64,000 nucleotides of DNA from Bradyrhizobium zhengyangense (GCF_022012435.1 NZ_JAKLUA010000007.1:186001-250000); one strand, 5' to 3'. Positions 1 through 8,475 are shown, counted from the stretch's first letter. The notes: a model not told the origin generated them from the letters alone. A program made the numbers and translations.

Positions 1-307
1 TCTGCACGATGTAGCCCTCGTCCAGCAGCTGCTTGAGCACCCGGCCGAGCGACTGTTTTGTGATGCGCAGGACGTCGAGCAGGTCGGCGACCTTCAGTCC
101 TGGATAGCGATAGACGAAGTGCATGACCCGGTGATGAGCCCGGCCGAAGCCGAAAGCCTCCAGCTCCTGGTCGGGATCGCCGACGAAATCGCGATAGGCG
201 AAGAACAGCAGCTCGATGATATCCCAGCGCAAATTGCCTCCTTCACCTGCCGCCGGCCGTGGCTCGGCAACGTCTTGAGAGGGAGTCGCGAAATTTATGT
301 CAGGCAT
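1..307 (-). CDS. MarR-type transcriptional regulator, 3' end cut by window edge
   Basis: The minus strand reads an open frame from an ATG at 305-307 to the window edge, about 102 codons without a stop. It opens MPDINFATPSQDVAEPRP and carries a helical region followed by a winged-helix core: a V-A-D-L-L-D-V-L helix, then the recognition-type helix ITKQSLGRVLKQLLDEGYI, typical of MarR DNA-binding domains. The gene lies divergent to ilvE, so it may regulate itself or its neighbour; that is inference. The missing C-terminal part prevents a length comparison. The family assignment rests on the HTH pattern only. Confidence 0.72.
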   Translation of the reverse strand, partial: MPDINFATPSQDVAEPRPAAGEGGNLRWDIIELLFFAYRDFVGDPDQELEAFGFGRAHHRVMHFVYRYPGLKVADLLDVLRITKQSLGRVLKQLLDEGYIVQ

Positions 308-646
308 ATTGACGTATCTTGGGTTCAATGTTACAAAACCATCAGCCCGCACGAAATTTTAAATCGTTTCGCATCGGGTGGCATTCCTAACAGCGGCCGG
401 AGAGAAGCCGGACAGGCGACGACGGCCGGAACAGATCTACCGTGCGATTGTCGAGCGGCATTTCGGCAAAACATACTGGACTTCCGCCTTCCGCAAAAGC
501 ATGTCCTCGAAGGACATGCTGGCCACGGAAACCGGCCGTAACAAGGCTGGCGGTGGTTCGGCCAGAAACCACATCAAGCCAGCCGGGCCCGAACAGGGGC
601 GGCCGGCGCCAGAACAGCGCCGCCACCGGCAGCGGGAGGCAAGGAC
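308..646. other. Divergent intergenic region between marR-like gene and ilvE
   Basis: This 339-bp gap has no convincing gene; short frames here lack ribosome binding sites and family features. It must hold the promoters for the divergent regulator and for ilvE. The first 70 bases beside the regulator are A+T-rich compared with the rest. The SD-like GGAGGCAAGGAC sits just ahead of the ilvE ATG. Confidence 0.5.
309..337 (+). promoter_or_regulatory. Possible sigma-70 type promoter reading toward ilvE
   Basis: TTGACG at 309-314 and TACAAA at 332-337 are separated by 17 bases, close to the housekeeping consensus. It would leave a leader of roughly 300 bases before ilvE. It is a pattern match only; the spacing is good but the -10 is imperfect. 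Confidence 0.3.
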
Positions 647-1729
647 ATGAGCATGAAATTCGACATCCAGCCCGCATCCAATCCGACACCCGAGAAGGAC
701 CGGGTCGCCAAGCTGGTGGACCCCGGCTTCGGACGTGTCTTCACCGATCACATGGCTGTGGTCCGCTACAACCAGGCCAAGGGTGGCTGGTACGAGGCGA
801 AGGTCGAGGCGCGCGCGAACTTCCAGATCGATCCGGCGGGCGCGGTGCTGCACTACGCCCAGGAAATTTTCGAAGGTCTGAAGGCCTACAAGCGCGACGA
901 CGGCGGCGTGAACCTGTTCCGCCCCGACGCCAATGCGCGCCGCTTCAAGGATTCGGCCGACCGCATGGCGATGGCGCAATTGCCGGAAGACGTCTTCATC
1001 GAGGCGGTCGAGCAGGTCGTGCGCATCGATCGCGCCTGGATGCCGGGCGGCGAGGGCAGCCTTTATCTGCGGCCCTTCATGATCGCGAGCGAGACCTTCC
1101 TCGGCGTCAAGCCATCCTCCGAATACATCTTTGCGGTGATCGCTTCGCCCGTCGGCTCCTATTTCAAGGGCGGGCCCGCGCCGGTTTCGATCTGGGTCTC
1201 GGAGAATTACACCCGCGCCGCGGTCGGCGGCACCGGCGCCGTCAAGTGCGGCGGTAATTATGCGGCGAGCCTGCGCGCGCAGGCCGAAGCGATCCAGCAT
1301 GGCTGTGATCAGGTCGTGTTCCTCGATGCGGTCGAGCGCCGCTACATCGAGGAGCTCGGCGGCATGAATGTGTTCTTCGTGTTCGACGACGGCTCGCTCT
1401 CGACGCCGCCGCTCGGCACCATCCTGCCCGGCATCACCCGCGACTCCATCATCGCGCTCGCCCGTGATGCCGGAAAGACGGTCCGCGAGGAGCCGTATTC
1501 GCTGGAGCAATGGCGCAAGGATGCGGCTAGCGGAAAGCTGAAGGAAGCGTTCGCCTGCGGCACCGCGGCCGTGATCTCGCCGATCGGCAAGGTGCGCTCG
1601 GTCAGCGGCGATTTCGAGATCTCGGGCGGCGCCGCCGGTCCCGTCGCGATGGGCCTGCGCAAGCAGCTCGTCGATATCCAGTACGGTCGCACCAACGATC
1701 CGCACAACTGGATCCGCAAGGTGTTTTGA
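647..1729 (+). CDS. ilvE: Branched-chain amino acid aminotransferase
   Basis: This 360-residue protein is a PLP-dependent class IV aminotransferase. It exchanges the amino group between glutamate and the keto acids of leucine, isoleucine and valine in the cytoplasm. The family signature AVKCGGNYAASL places the PLP lysine at about residue 200, followed by the EELGGMNVFFV segment that contacts the cofactor phosphate. The C-terminal CGTAAVISPIG is typical of the longer type II BCATs (about 350-370 residues), which matches the length. The ATG at 647 is chosen because GGAGGCAAGGAC lies directly upstream. A palindromic repeat follows the stop codon. Confidence 0.95.
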   Translation: MSMKFDIQPASNPTPEKDRVAKLVDPGFGRVFTDHMAVVRYNQAKGGWYEAKVEARANFQIDPAGAVLHYAQEIFEGLKAYKRDDGGVNLFRPDANARRFKDSADRMAMAQLPEDVFIEAVEQVVRIDRAWMPGGEGSLYLRPFMIASETFLGVKPSSEYIFAVIASPVGSYFKGGPAPVSIWVSENYTRAAVGGTGAVKCGGNYAASLRAQAEAIQHGCDQVVFLDAVERRYIEELGGMNVFFVFDDGSLSTPPLGTILPGITRDSIIALARDAGKTVREEPYSLEQWRKDAASGKLKEAFACGTAAVISPIGKVRSVSGDFEISGGAAGPVAMGLRKQLVDIQYGRTNDPHNWIRKVF

Positions 1730-1740
1730 GCCTTCATCTC

Positions 1741-1882
1741 TCACTCCCTCGCCCCGCTCTTGCAGGGAGAGGGTGGGGTGAGGGGCTCTCACCACGAGTT
1801 CGAGAGATCTGAGTCCGCGGAGACTCCCCCCCTCACCCGGTCGCTTCGCGACCGACCTCTCCCCGCAAGCGGGGCGAGGTGA
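1741..1882. repeat. Palindromic intergenic repeat, CCCTCTCC...GGAGAGGG family
   Basis: Two adjacent stem-loops fill the ilvE-hisS gap. The first has CTCCCTCGCCC against GGGAGAGGGTGGGG. The second is CGGTCGC-TTC-GCGACCG, followed by CCCCGC-AA-GCGGGG. Related copies lie at 39874-39924 (inside uvrB), 42010-42034, 53855-53878 and 56102-56135. It could also end ilvE transcription, but no T-tract follows. Confidence 0.7.
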
Positions 1883-1928
1883 AGAACACTCCGGTTGCCG
1901 CATCGCGCGTCGGCTGGTAAACGCCCGC

Positions 1929-3449
1929 ATGGCCGAAAAACCCAAAAAACCCCAGAAACTGAAGGCGCGGCTGCCGCGCGGGCTCGAGGATCGCGACCCT
2001 GCCGCGATCCGGGCGACGCGCGAGATGGTCGAGAAGATCCGCGCCGTCTACGAGCTCTACGGCTTCGAGCCGGTGGAGACGCCGGCGATGGAGTACACCG
2101 ACGCGCTCGGCAAGTTCCTGCCCGATCAGGATCGCCCGAATGAAGGCGTGTTCTCGTTCCAGGACGATGACGAGCAGTGGATTTCGCTCCGCTACGACCT
2201 GACCGCGCCGCTGGCGCGCTATGTCGGCGAGCGCTACGGCACCGACGGTCTGGTCCTGCCGTACCGCAGCTACCGCGTCGGCTACGTCTTCCGCAACGAG
2301 AAGCCCGGCCCGGGCCGCTTCCGTCAGTTCATGCAGTTTGACGCCGATACGGTCGGCTCGGCAACGCCCGCGGCGGATGCCGAGATCTGCATGATGGCAG
2401 CGGACACGATGGAAGCGCTCGGCGTTGCGCGCGGCCAGTATGTGGTGAAGGTCAACAACCGCAAGGTCCTCGACGGCGTTCTCGAAGCCATCGGGCTGGC
2501 GGGTGAGGAGAATGCGGCGCGCCGCCTGACCGTGCTGCGCGCGATCGACAAGCTCGACAAATTTTCCGCTGACGAAGTGCGCAAGCTGCTCGGTCCCGGA
2601 CGATGGGATGGTGGCGAAGAAGGCAAGGGCGACTTCACTAAGGGCGCCAATCTCAGCGCGGCGGAGGCTGACGTCGTTCTCGCTATCACCAAGCCGCGCG
2701 AGGATTGGAAAGAAGCCATCGCTGCGGCGGAAACCTACCTGGCCAAGAGCGAGACCGGTCAAGCCGGCGTCAGCGAGCTGGAAGAGATTGCCAAGCTTGT
2801 CACAGCGTCCGGCTACGGCGCGGATCGGATCAAGATCGATCCGTCCGTCGTGCGCGGCCTCGAATATTACACCGGCCCCGTATACGAAGTCGAACTTCTG
2901 CTCGATACCAAGGACGAGAAGGGTCGGCCCGTGCGCTTCGGCTCCGTCGGTGGCGGTGGTCGTTATGACGGTCTCGTCTCCCGCTTCCGCGGCGAGCCGG
3001 TGCCGGCGACCGGTTTCTCGATTGGCGTGTCGCGGCTGCAGGCCGCGCTGACGTTGCTCGGCAAGCTCGACACGCGGCCCGAAGTCGGGCCCGTCGTCGT
3101 CACCGTGTTCGACCGAGATCGCGTCGCCGACTACCAGAAGATGGTCGCAAGCTTGCGCTCCGCCGGCATCCGCGCCGAGCTCTATCTCGGCAATCCCAAG
3201 AACATGGGCAACCAGCTCAAATATGCCGATCGCCGCAACTCACCTTGCGTGATCATCCAGGGCTCGGATGAAAAGGCGCGCGGCGAGCTCCAGATCAAGG
3301 ATCTCGTCGAGGGCGCGAAAGCGGCCGCCGCGATCGCCTCCAACCAGGAATGGCGCGAGACGCGGCCAGCGCAGTTCTCCTGTAGCGAGGCCGATCTCGT
3401 TTCAAGAGTGCGCGAGGTCCTCGCGCGCCATGACGTGAGCTGGGGCTAG
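1929..3449 (+). CDS. hisS: Histidyl-tRNA synthetase
   Basis: This 506-residue class II aminoacyl-tRNA synthetase charges tRNA-His. Near residue 50, ETPAMEYTDAL corresponds to motif 1. RNEKPGPGRFRQFMQFDAD is motif 2. The histidine-specific signatures VVRGLEYYTGPVYE and GGGGRYDGLVSRF follow. The C-terminal 100 residues form the anticodon-binding domain. The lysine- and proline-rich start (AEKPKKPQKLKARLPRGLED) is a short extension before the core. The ATG at 1929 follows a weak SD. It stands alone between repeat-filled gaps and is probably transcribed on its own. Confidence 0.96.
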   Translation: MAEKPKKPQKLKARLPRGLEDRDPAAIRATREMVEKIRAVYELYGFEPVETPAMEYTDALGKFLPDQDRPNEGVFSFQDDDEQWISLRYDLTAPLARYVGERYGTDGLVLPYRSYRVGYVFRNEKPGPGRFRQFMQFDADTVGSATPAADAEICMMAADTMEALGVARGQYVVKVNNRKVLDGVLEAIGLAGEENAARRLTVLRAIDKLDKFSADEVRKLLGPGRWDGGEEGKGDFTKGANLSAAEADVVLAITKPREDWKEAIAAAETYLAKSETGQAGVSELEEIAKLVTASGYGADRIKIDPSVVRGLEYYTGPVYEVELLLDTKDEKGRPVRFGSVGGGGRYDGLVSRFRGEPVPATGFSIGVSRLQAALTLLGKLDTRPEVGPVVVTVFDRDRVADYQKMVASLRSAGIRAELYLGNPKNMGNQLKYADRRNSPCVIIQGSDEKARGELQIKDLVEGAKAAAAIASNQEWRETRPAQFSCSEADLVSRVREVLARHDVSWG

Positions 3450-3563
3450 CCATTCGCGAACGCCGACATGCCCGGGCTTGTCCCGGGCATGTCAGTCCTG
3501 TTTGATGCGCACCTTCAGAACGACCGGGGTGTGCCTGGTCATCGCGACAGCAGGGAGAAGATA

Positions 3564-3767
3564 ATGCCTGAGATTACCGTCAGCATGGCCGAAGGCCGCA
3601 CCGACGAGCAGAAGGCCGGCATGATGCGCGACATCACGCAGGCACTGGTGAAGAATCTCGGCGTCGACGCCGATGCCGTCGTCATCCAGATCAACGAAGC
3701 CCCGCTCCGCCACAAGATGAAGGGCGGCAAGACGTTCGTGGAACGCGCAGCCGCGGCGAAGAAGTAA
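3564..3767 (+). CDS. 4-oxalocrotonate tautomerase family protein
   Basis: This 67-residue protein belongs to the 4-OT tautomerase family. The start at 3564 is chosen because it gives MPEITVSMAEGR: removal of Met exposes Pro-1, the catalytic base of the family, and AGGGAGAAG lies directly upstream. A longer in-frame extension begins at 3468 but would bury the proline. The length matches the 60-80 residues of small tautomerases, and the helix with TDEQKAGMMRDITQALV is characteristic. The substrate is unknown; nothing nearby points to catechol meta-cleavage. Confidence 0.88.
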   Translation: MPEITVSMAEGRTDEQKAGMMRDITQALVKNLGVDADAVVIQINEAPLRHKMKGGKTFVERAAAAKK

Positions 3768-3794
3768 GCTGGCGCTAGCACGGCATTCACCGCC

Positions 3795-3924
3795 GTCGTC
3801 CCGGCGAAAGCCGGGACCCATAGCCGCAGGGAGTGGTTGTGGGGGCGCTGGTAACTCCGAGTCTTAGCAAAACTAATGCTGCGGCTATGGGTCCCGGATC
3901 GGCGCTTCGCTTGTCCGGGACGAC
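3795..3924. repeat. Large inverted repeat, GTCGTCCCGG family
   Basis: The left arm GTCGTCCCGG...GGGACCCATAGCCGCAG pairs with CTGCGGCTATGGGTCCCGG...GTCCGGGACGAC on the right, giving one long imperfect hairpin between the tautomerase and thioesterase genes. A related element occupies 5304-5445, and the short hairpin at 32291-32325 uses the same GTCGTCC core. Confidence 0.8.
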
Positions 3925-3941
3925 ACCGTGTGTGAGGCACG

Positions 3942-4334
3942 ATGGACGCACGCGATTTCATCCAGATCGGCATGAGCGCCGAGCGTACGCTGGTGGTGCC
4001 GGCCGAGCGCACGGTCGGGCATTTCGTGCCCGGCATGCCGATGGTCTATGCGACCCCGATGATGATCCTGGAAATGGAGATGACGTCGGGCGATGCGATC
4101 CGCTCAGCGCTCCAGCCGGGCTGGGTCACTGTCGGTACCGAGGTCGACATCCGCCATCTCGCGGCCGCCCTCGTCGGCGCGACGGTGCGGACGACGGCGA
4201 AAGTGATCGCAGTCGAGCGCCGCGTGATCCGTTTCGAGGTCGAAGCGTTCGAAGGCGCGCGCAAGCTCGGCGAAGGCCGCCATGCGCGCGGGCTCGTCAA
4301 CGTCGAGATGTTCAACAAGCGGCTCGGGGCTTAG
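3942..4334 (+). CDS. Hotdog-fold thioesterase, FlK-like
   Basis: This 130-residue protein resembles the fluoroacetyl-CoA thioesterase (FlK) branch of the hotdog superfamily. It has the VPAERTVGHFVPGMPMVYATP start, then a long helix (MMILEMEMTSGDAIRSALQPG) and WVTVGTEVDIRHLAAALVG, in the usual order. Such proteins hydrolyse small acyl-CoA esters, but most members have no known substrate. The ATG lies shortly after the 3' end of a palindromic repeat, and no strong SD is visible. It is flanked by repeats on both sides and appears to be a single-gene unit. Confidence 0.8.
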   Translation: MDARDFIQIGMSAERTLVVPAERTVGHFVPGMPMVYATPMMILEMEMTSGDAIRSALQPGWVTVGTEVDIRHLAAALVGATVRTTAKVIAVERRVIRFEVEAFEGARKLGEGRHARGLVNVEMFNKRLGA

Positions 4335-4358
4335 CCAAGGGCGCGATGCTGTAGTGCC

Positions 4359-4447
4359 GTAGGGTGGGCAAAGCGAAGCGTGCCCACGATCTTTATCCAC
4401 CACAAAGGAATGGTGGGCACGGCGCTTTGCGCCTTTGCCCACCCTAC
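4359..4447. repeat. Palindromic repeat, GTAGGGTGGGCAAAG family
   Basis: GTAGGGTGGGCAAAGCG and GCGCCTTTGCCCACCCTAC are inverted arms around a variable centre containing GTGCCCAC / GTGGGCAC. Other copies lie at 15909-15996, 43930-44006 and 60741-60830, with a variant at 18204-18318. It sits between convergent genes. Confidence 0.85.
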
Positions 4448-4456
4448 CGCACCTGC

Positions 4457-5290
4457 TTACTTCGCGAGCTCCTTCGATCGCTTTGTCGCGGCCGCGATGG
4501 CGCGGATCATCAGATCGCGCAAGCCGGGCTCGCCCATCAGCACGCCGAGGGCGGCAGCCGTGGTGCCGCCGGGCGAGGTGACGTTCTGGCGCAGCGTCGC
4601 GGAGGGAAGATCCGACTGGTGCAGCAGCTCGCCGGAGCCGGCGACCGTCTCGCGCGCGAGCTTGGTCGCCAGCGCTTCCGGCAATCCCGCCTCCACGCCG
4701 GCCCGCGCAAGCTCTTCGGCGAGCAGGAATACATAAGCGGGCCCGGAGCCGGAGACGGCGGTCACCGCATCCATCAGGCTTTCATCTTCGACCCACTCGA
4801 CCGAGCCGGTGGCGCGCAGCAATGCATCGGCGACCGCGCGCTGTGCGGCGCTGACGTTCTTTGCAGCGACCGCGACCGTGATGCCGCGGCCGATCGCGGC
4901 CGGTGTGTTCGGCATCGCGCGCACCACGGCGCCGCCGCAAACCTCTTCGAGCGCGGCGATCGTGGTTCCCGCCATGATCGAGACCACCGACGTCTTGTCC
5001 GAGACGAATGATTTCAGCTTCGCGCCTGCCTCGCGAAACATCTGCGGCTTCACGGCGACGACCATCGTATCAACAAAGCCTGCTGCCTTCGCATCTGGAT
5101 TGAGCGCAACGCCCTTGGCGGCGAGCGCGGTGATCTCAGGCGAGAGATGCGGTTCGACCACGGCGATGCGGCCCGGATCGAGCCCGCCCGCCAGCCATCC
5201 GGTCAGCATCGCGCCGCCCATCTTGCCGGCGCCGGCGAGCAGGATGGTGCCGGTGATATTTTGGAGAGTGCTGTTTGCCACTGTAGTCAC
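4457..5290 (-). CDS. proC: Pyrroline-5-carboxylate reductase
   Basis: This 277-residue enzyme reduces pyrroline-5-carboxylate to proline with NAD(P)H, the last step of proline synthesis. The N-terminal Rossmann motif is LLAGAGKMGGAMLTGWL. MPNTPAAIGRG lies in the middle, and the C-terminal dimerisation helix begins VSGSGPAYVFLLAEEL, the family signature. The predicted start is a GTG at 5288-5290 (GTGACTACAGTG); a second GTG three codons further in is equally possible, and no strong SD discriminates between them. Repeats flank the gene on both sides. Confidence 0.94.
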   Translation of the reverse strand: MTTVANSTLQNITGTILLAGAGKMGGAMLTGWLAGGLDPGRIAVVEPHLSPEITALAAKGVALNPDAKAAGFVDTMVVAVKPQMFREAGAKLKSFVSDKTSVVSIMAGTTIAALEEVCGGAVVRAMPNTPAAIGRGITVAVAAKNVSAAQRAVADALLRATGSVEWVEDESLMDAVTAVSGSGPAYVFLLAEELARAGVEAGLPEALATKLARETVAGSGELLHQSDLPSATLRQNVTSPGGTTAAALGVLMGEPGLRDLMIRAIAAATKRSKELAK

Positions 5291-5303
5291 CCAAACAAAA
5301 GGT

Positions 5304-5445
5304 GTCGTCCCGGCCTAGTGCGCGATTGCGCACGGGGGGCCGGGACCCATAACCACAGGGGGTTCTAGTGGACGAAGGCGTTGGCAACAAGCCGCGTGCC
5401 ACAAGATGAATCACGCAGTATGGATCCCGGCCTTCGCCGGGACGA
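5304..5445. repeat. Large inverted repeat, GTCGTCCCGG family
   Basis: GTCGTCCCGGCC...GGGCCGGGACCCATA on the left and TATGGATCCCGGCCTTCGCCGGGACGA on the right form an imperfect palindrome like the one at 3795-3924. An internal GTGCGCGATTGCGCAC hairpin is inserted in the left arm. The element lies directly upstream of proC (minus strand). Confidence 0.75.
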
Positions 5446-5479
5446 TGCGAGGGAGCTGCGGCCCCCCACTTCTTGAGAC

Positions 5480-5980
5480 CTACGCCTCGCCCACCGTATC
5501 GAACATCGCCGCGTCCATCGCCTGCGCTGTGGTCTTGCCCGCCCACACCACGAACTGGAACGCCGGGAAGTAGCGCTCGCAGGCGTGGATCGCGCCGGCG
5601 AGCATGGCTTCGCATTGCGCGGTCGAGGCGGTGAGGCCACCCGGCAGCACCAGGGCCTGACGGTGCATGATCATGCCGGTGTTGGTCCAGAGATCGAAAT
5701 GGCCGATCCACAATTGCTCGTTGACCGCAGCAACGAGCTTCTGCACCTCGCCCCGTCGCGCGGCAGGAATCTTCATGTCGAAAGCGCAGGCCAGATGCAG
5801 TGCCTCGATTTCACCCATCCAGGTGAAGGAGATCTGGTAGTCAGTCCATTGCCCCTTCGAGACAATGGTCAGCTCGTCCTCGCCGGAGCGTTCGAACGGC
5901 CAGTTGTTGCTGGCAGCGATATCCTCGACCACCGCAAGCGGGTGATTTCGGGAATCGATGGTACCTTCGAGCAGGGACAT
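5480..5980 (-). CDS. YbjN domain-containing protein
   Basis: This protein of about 166 residues resembles the YbjN/DUF1790 family, whose fold is like type III secretion chaperones. Family features are the start NHPLAVVEDIAASNNWPFERSG, then LTIVSKGQWTDYQISFTWM, and the acidic/hydrophobic core EALHLACAFDMKIP. The start at 5980 (MSLLEGTIDS) is preferred over an in-frame ATG 14 codons upstream because AGAGGTCGAGACGGC precedes it. The biochemical role of the family is not settled. It is followed downstream by a repeat and proC. Confidence 0.82.
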   Translation of the reverse strand: MSLLEGTIDSRNHPLAVVEDIAASNNWPFERSGEDELTIVSKGQWTDYQISFTWMGEIEALHLACAFDMKIPAARRGEVQKLVAAVNEQLWIGHFDLWTNTGMIMHRQALVLPGGLTASTAQCEAMLAGAIHACERYFPAFQFVVWAGKTTAQAMDAAMFDTVGEA

Positions 5981-6379
5981 GCCGTCTCGACCTCTTGCCT
6001 TCTTGTTGTCTTTGATACGCACGCGGTTGGTCCGGCGCGCGCTTCCTCAATTTCGCTTAAGGCGATCCCCGGGAGTCGCTGTTGCGATCCCGGGACCAGC
6101 GCGGGCTTGTCGCGGATCAACTGATGTGATTTGCGGAATCTGCGCAACTGGGTCGCGAGTCCGTCCACAAGCCATGACTCGTTCGTCCACAGCTCATCTC
6201 GGCCACAATTGTTAACGATTGAGAACAAACCGGAATCCAATCGTTAATTCCACTGCGCGAGGGCCGCACCGCCCTGGCGGCATGGGACCATGCGGTTTTT
6301 GCTGCGGAACTCGCTTGCTTGCGGCCCCGGACTGGCGGCATATTTCCGCTCAGGTCGCTCAATCCCGGGCGGCCGATGT
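5981..6379. other. Intergenic region upstream of the FMN riboswitch
   Basis: About 400 bases without a credible gene separate the ybjN-like gene from the riboswitch. Besides the inverted repeat at 6212-6247, there is a partial direct repeat GCGATCCC at 6062-6069 and 6084-6091. Promoters for both divergent transcripts must lie here, but I could not place a convincing -35/-10 pair. Confidence 0.5.
6212..6247. promoter_or_regulatory. Perfect 10-bp inverted repeat, possible operator
   Basis: TTAACGATTG at 6212-6221 and CAATCGTTAA at 6238-6247 are exact inverted repeats separated by 16 bases, so centres are about 2.5 helical turns apart. They lie in an A+T-rich patch about 130 bases upstream of the riboswitch aptamer. 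This fits a dimeric regulator site, but the regulator is unknown. Confidence 0.4.
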
Positions 6380-6531
6380 TCTCAGGGCGGGGTGAAAGTC
6401 CCCACCGGCGGTAAGGGCCGAAAGGCCTGAGCCCGCGAGCGCCTTCCCCAAGGTCTTTGACTGACGGGAAGGGTCAGCAGATTCGGTGCAACTCCGAAGC
6501 CGACGGTTAAAGTCCGGATGAAAGAGAACGG
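6380..6531 (+). promoter_or_regulatory. FMN riboswitch (RFN element)
   Basis: The conserved RFN blocks appear in order. These are CAGGGCGGGGTGAAAGTCCC at the 5' end, then ACCGGCGGTAA, AGCCCGCGAGCG, GGTCAGCAGATTCGGTG, CTCCGAAGCCGACGGTTAA and finally AGTCCGGATGAAAGAGAACG. The P1 helix closes between TCTC and GAGA. This aptamer binds FMN and represses riboflavin genes; here it precedes ribH by about 75 bases. No long T-tract follows, so control is more likely at translation initiation than by termination (inference). Confidence 0.97.
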
Positions 6532-6607
6532 TCGGTGGCAGACGCATCGCAAGGTGCGGCTGTTTGTCGTTCCGTGTGCCCTGATTCTGGTCCCTTGAAG
6601 GAAAGCC

Positions 6608-7162
6608 ATGAATCAGATGTTGCAAGATCCCCAGACCGATACTTCCCAGACACAGCCGCCGGTTCCGCAAGGCCCCGCGACCGAGCATCCGCGTTTTGCA
6701 AAACCGCAGCGGGTGGCCTTCGTGCAGGCCTGCTGGCACCGCGACGTCGTCGCGGAAGCCCGCATCGCCTTCATGAAAGAAGCCGAGGCACGCCATCTCA
6801 CCCATGTCGACGTGTTCGAGGTGCCGGGCTCGTTCGAGATCCCGTTGCATGCGCAGGTCCTCGCCAAGACGCGGCGCTACACCGCGATCGTTGCGGCAGG
6901 CCTGGTCGTTGACGGTGGCATCTATCGCCACGAATTCGTCGCCGACACCGTGATCAAGGCGCTGATGGACGTGCAGCTCCGCACCGAGGTCCCGGTGTTC
7001 TCGGCCGTGCTGACGCCCCAGCAATTCCACGAGACCGAAGTGCACTACGATTTCTTCCGCAGGCACTTTGCGATCAAGGGCGTCGAGGTCGCGGCCGCCT
7101 GTGCGGAGACGCTGCTCGGCCTCGAGCGCCTGCGCGGCCAGGTCGCGGCGGGAATTGTGTAA
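6608..7162 (+). CDS. ribH: 6,7-dimethyl-8-ribityllumazine synthase, type II
   Basis: This 184-residue protein condenses 5-amino-6-ribitylaminouracil with 3,4-dihydroxy-2-butanone 4-phosphate, the penultimate riboflavin step. The core opens at about residue 34 with RVAFVQACWHRDVV, continues VFEVPGSFEIPLHAQVLAKT, and has the active-site stretch DGGIYRHEFVADTVIKAL and VPVFSAVLTPQQF. These match the divergent RibH2 enzymes of Brucella and rhizobia rather than the usual icosahedral type. A disordered proline/glutamine-rich start precedes the core. GAAGGAAA is the SD. The upstream FMN riboswitch strongly supports both function and regulation. Confidence 0.93.
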   Translation: MNQMLQDPQTDTSQTQPPVPQGPATEHPRFAKPQRVAFVQACWHRDVVAEARIAFMKEAEARHLTHVDVFEVPGSFEIPLHAQVLAKTRRYTAIVAAGLVVDGGIYRHEFVADTVIKALMDVQLRTEVPVFSAVLTPQQFHETEVHYDFFRRHFAIKGVEVAAACAETLLGLERLRGQVAAGIV

Positions 7163-7232
7163 AGGTCCGCTCACACGCCGCTGATTGTCAATCCCGTCGC
7201 CGTCCCTATAAAGTCGGCGGCGGGAGGAGGCC

Positions 7233-8450
7233 GTGCCGTGGAGACGGGCGGCCGGCAAGATCATGTTCGAAGGACACGATCCCTTTCTCGTCGCGCTGTC
7301 AGTGGCGATCGCGAGTCTGGGTGGCTATACCGGCTTTGCGCTTGCTGCTCGCATCCGCAACACGCCCGGCGTCAGCAACCGCGTCCTGCTCGCGGGGGCG
7401 GCCGCGTTTCTGGCGGTCGGTATCTGGACCATGCATTTCGTCGGCATGCTGGCCGCACCACTGCCGCCAGATACGGTCTATCTCGTCCTTCCCACCATCA
7501 TCTCGTTCCTGATCTGCGCGCTGGTGGTCGGCATCTCGCTCTTCTTTGTTTCGATCGGCGAGCCCACGCTGAAACGCGTGGCGTCGTCTGCCGTGCTGCT
7601 CGGCGTCGGCATCGCCAGCATGCATTACGTCGGCATTCATGGGTTGGCTGGCTCGTTCGGCATCGTGCATGACCCCTCGATGGTGCTGCTCTCGGTCGTG
7701 GTTGCCATCGTCACCGCCTATGGCGGCCTGCGCGCCTTCCTGGCGCAGCAGGAAGGCGTTCGGCTGATCGTTAGCTCCATTGCTTTCGGCATTGCCGTCT
7801 CCGGCATGCATTACACTGCGATGCTGGGCATGCATTTCGAGCCGCTGACCGATGCGGCGCATCACCATGGCGGCGGTCTTGCCGCGTCGCAGCAAATCCT
7901 GTCGATCGTCGTTGCGGTGCTGTGCTTCGTCATCGCAGCAGGCTTCCTGCTATCGCTCGTTCCGGACTCGCGGCGGCAGGCGCCCGTCGCTGCGGAGCCG
8001 TCCGCTGTCGCGCCTGTTAGCGCCGAGCCGCTTCTGGCCGCAAGCGCATCGCCACGCCCGATGGCGCCGCTCGGCGGTCTCGGTCAGCCGCCGCGCGCGC
8101 CGGTTCCCCGACTGCCGGTCGAGAGTGCCGACGGCACGCACTTCATCGACACCGCGAGCGTCCGCAGCGTCCGGGCGGATGCGCATTACACACGCGTCCA
8201 TGACGGCACGCGGGAGCGGATGTGCCCGTGGTCGATCTCGGAGGCCGAGGCGCAGCTTGATCCCTCGCTGTTCCTGCGGGTGCACCGCAGCCATATCGTC
8301 GCCATTCCCCATGTCGCCCTGGTCCGGAAAGAGGGCGATGGCGCCGTGCTCGAGCTCGACGGCCCGTCGCCGCATCGGGTGCCCGTGAGCCGGGCCAAGA
8401 TCGCCGAGGTGAAGGCCCGGCTCGGGCTGGCGAGCCGGCGGCAGGTGTAG
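7233..8450 (+). CDS. coxC: MHYT-sensor / LytTR membrane transcriptional regulator, CoxC-like
   Basis: The first 240 residues form a multi-span membrane domain with three MHYT repeats: TMHFVGML, SMHYVGIHG and GMHYTAMLGMH. These have been proposed to bind copper and sense a diatomic gas. A proline/alanine linker leads to a C-terminal LytTR DNA-binding domain (FIDTASVRSVRADAHYTRVH ... FLRVHRSHIVAIPHV). The same architecture occurs in CoxC and CoxH of Oligotropha carboxidovorans. It directly precedes coxMSL, so a CO-responsive activator role is likely. A GTG at 7233 follows GGAGGAGG closely; ATG 7263 is an alternative start that drops only 10 residues. Confidence 0.85.
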   Translation: MPWRRAAGKIMFEGHDPFLVALSVAIASLGGYTGFALAARIRNTPGVSNRVLLAGAAAFLAVGIWTMHFVGMLAAPLPPDTVYLVLPTIISFLICALVVGISLFFVSIGEPTLKRVASSAVLLGVGIASMHYVGIHGLAGSFGIVHDPSMVLLSVVVAIVTAYGGLRAFLAQQEGVRLIVSSIAFGIAVSGMHYTAMLGMHFEPLTDAAHHHGGGLAASQQILSIVVAVLCFVIAAGFLLSLVPDSRRQAPVAAEPSAVAPVSAEPLLAASASPRPMAPLGGLGQPPRAPVPRLPVESADGTHFIDTASVRSVRADAHYTRVHDGTRERMCPWSISEAEAQLDPSLFLRVHRSHIVAIPHVALVRKEGDGAVLELDGPSPHRVPVSRAKIAEVKARLGLASRRQV

Positions 8451-8475
8451 CGCCGTCATACGTCGCCCAAGCTGA

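Noticed and set aside
437..1945. 502-codon open frame on the minus strand over ilvE
   Set aside because: It is a shadow of ilvE and of the downstream palindromic repeat; it has no SD and no family features.
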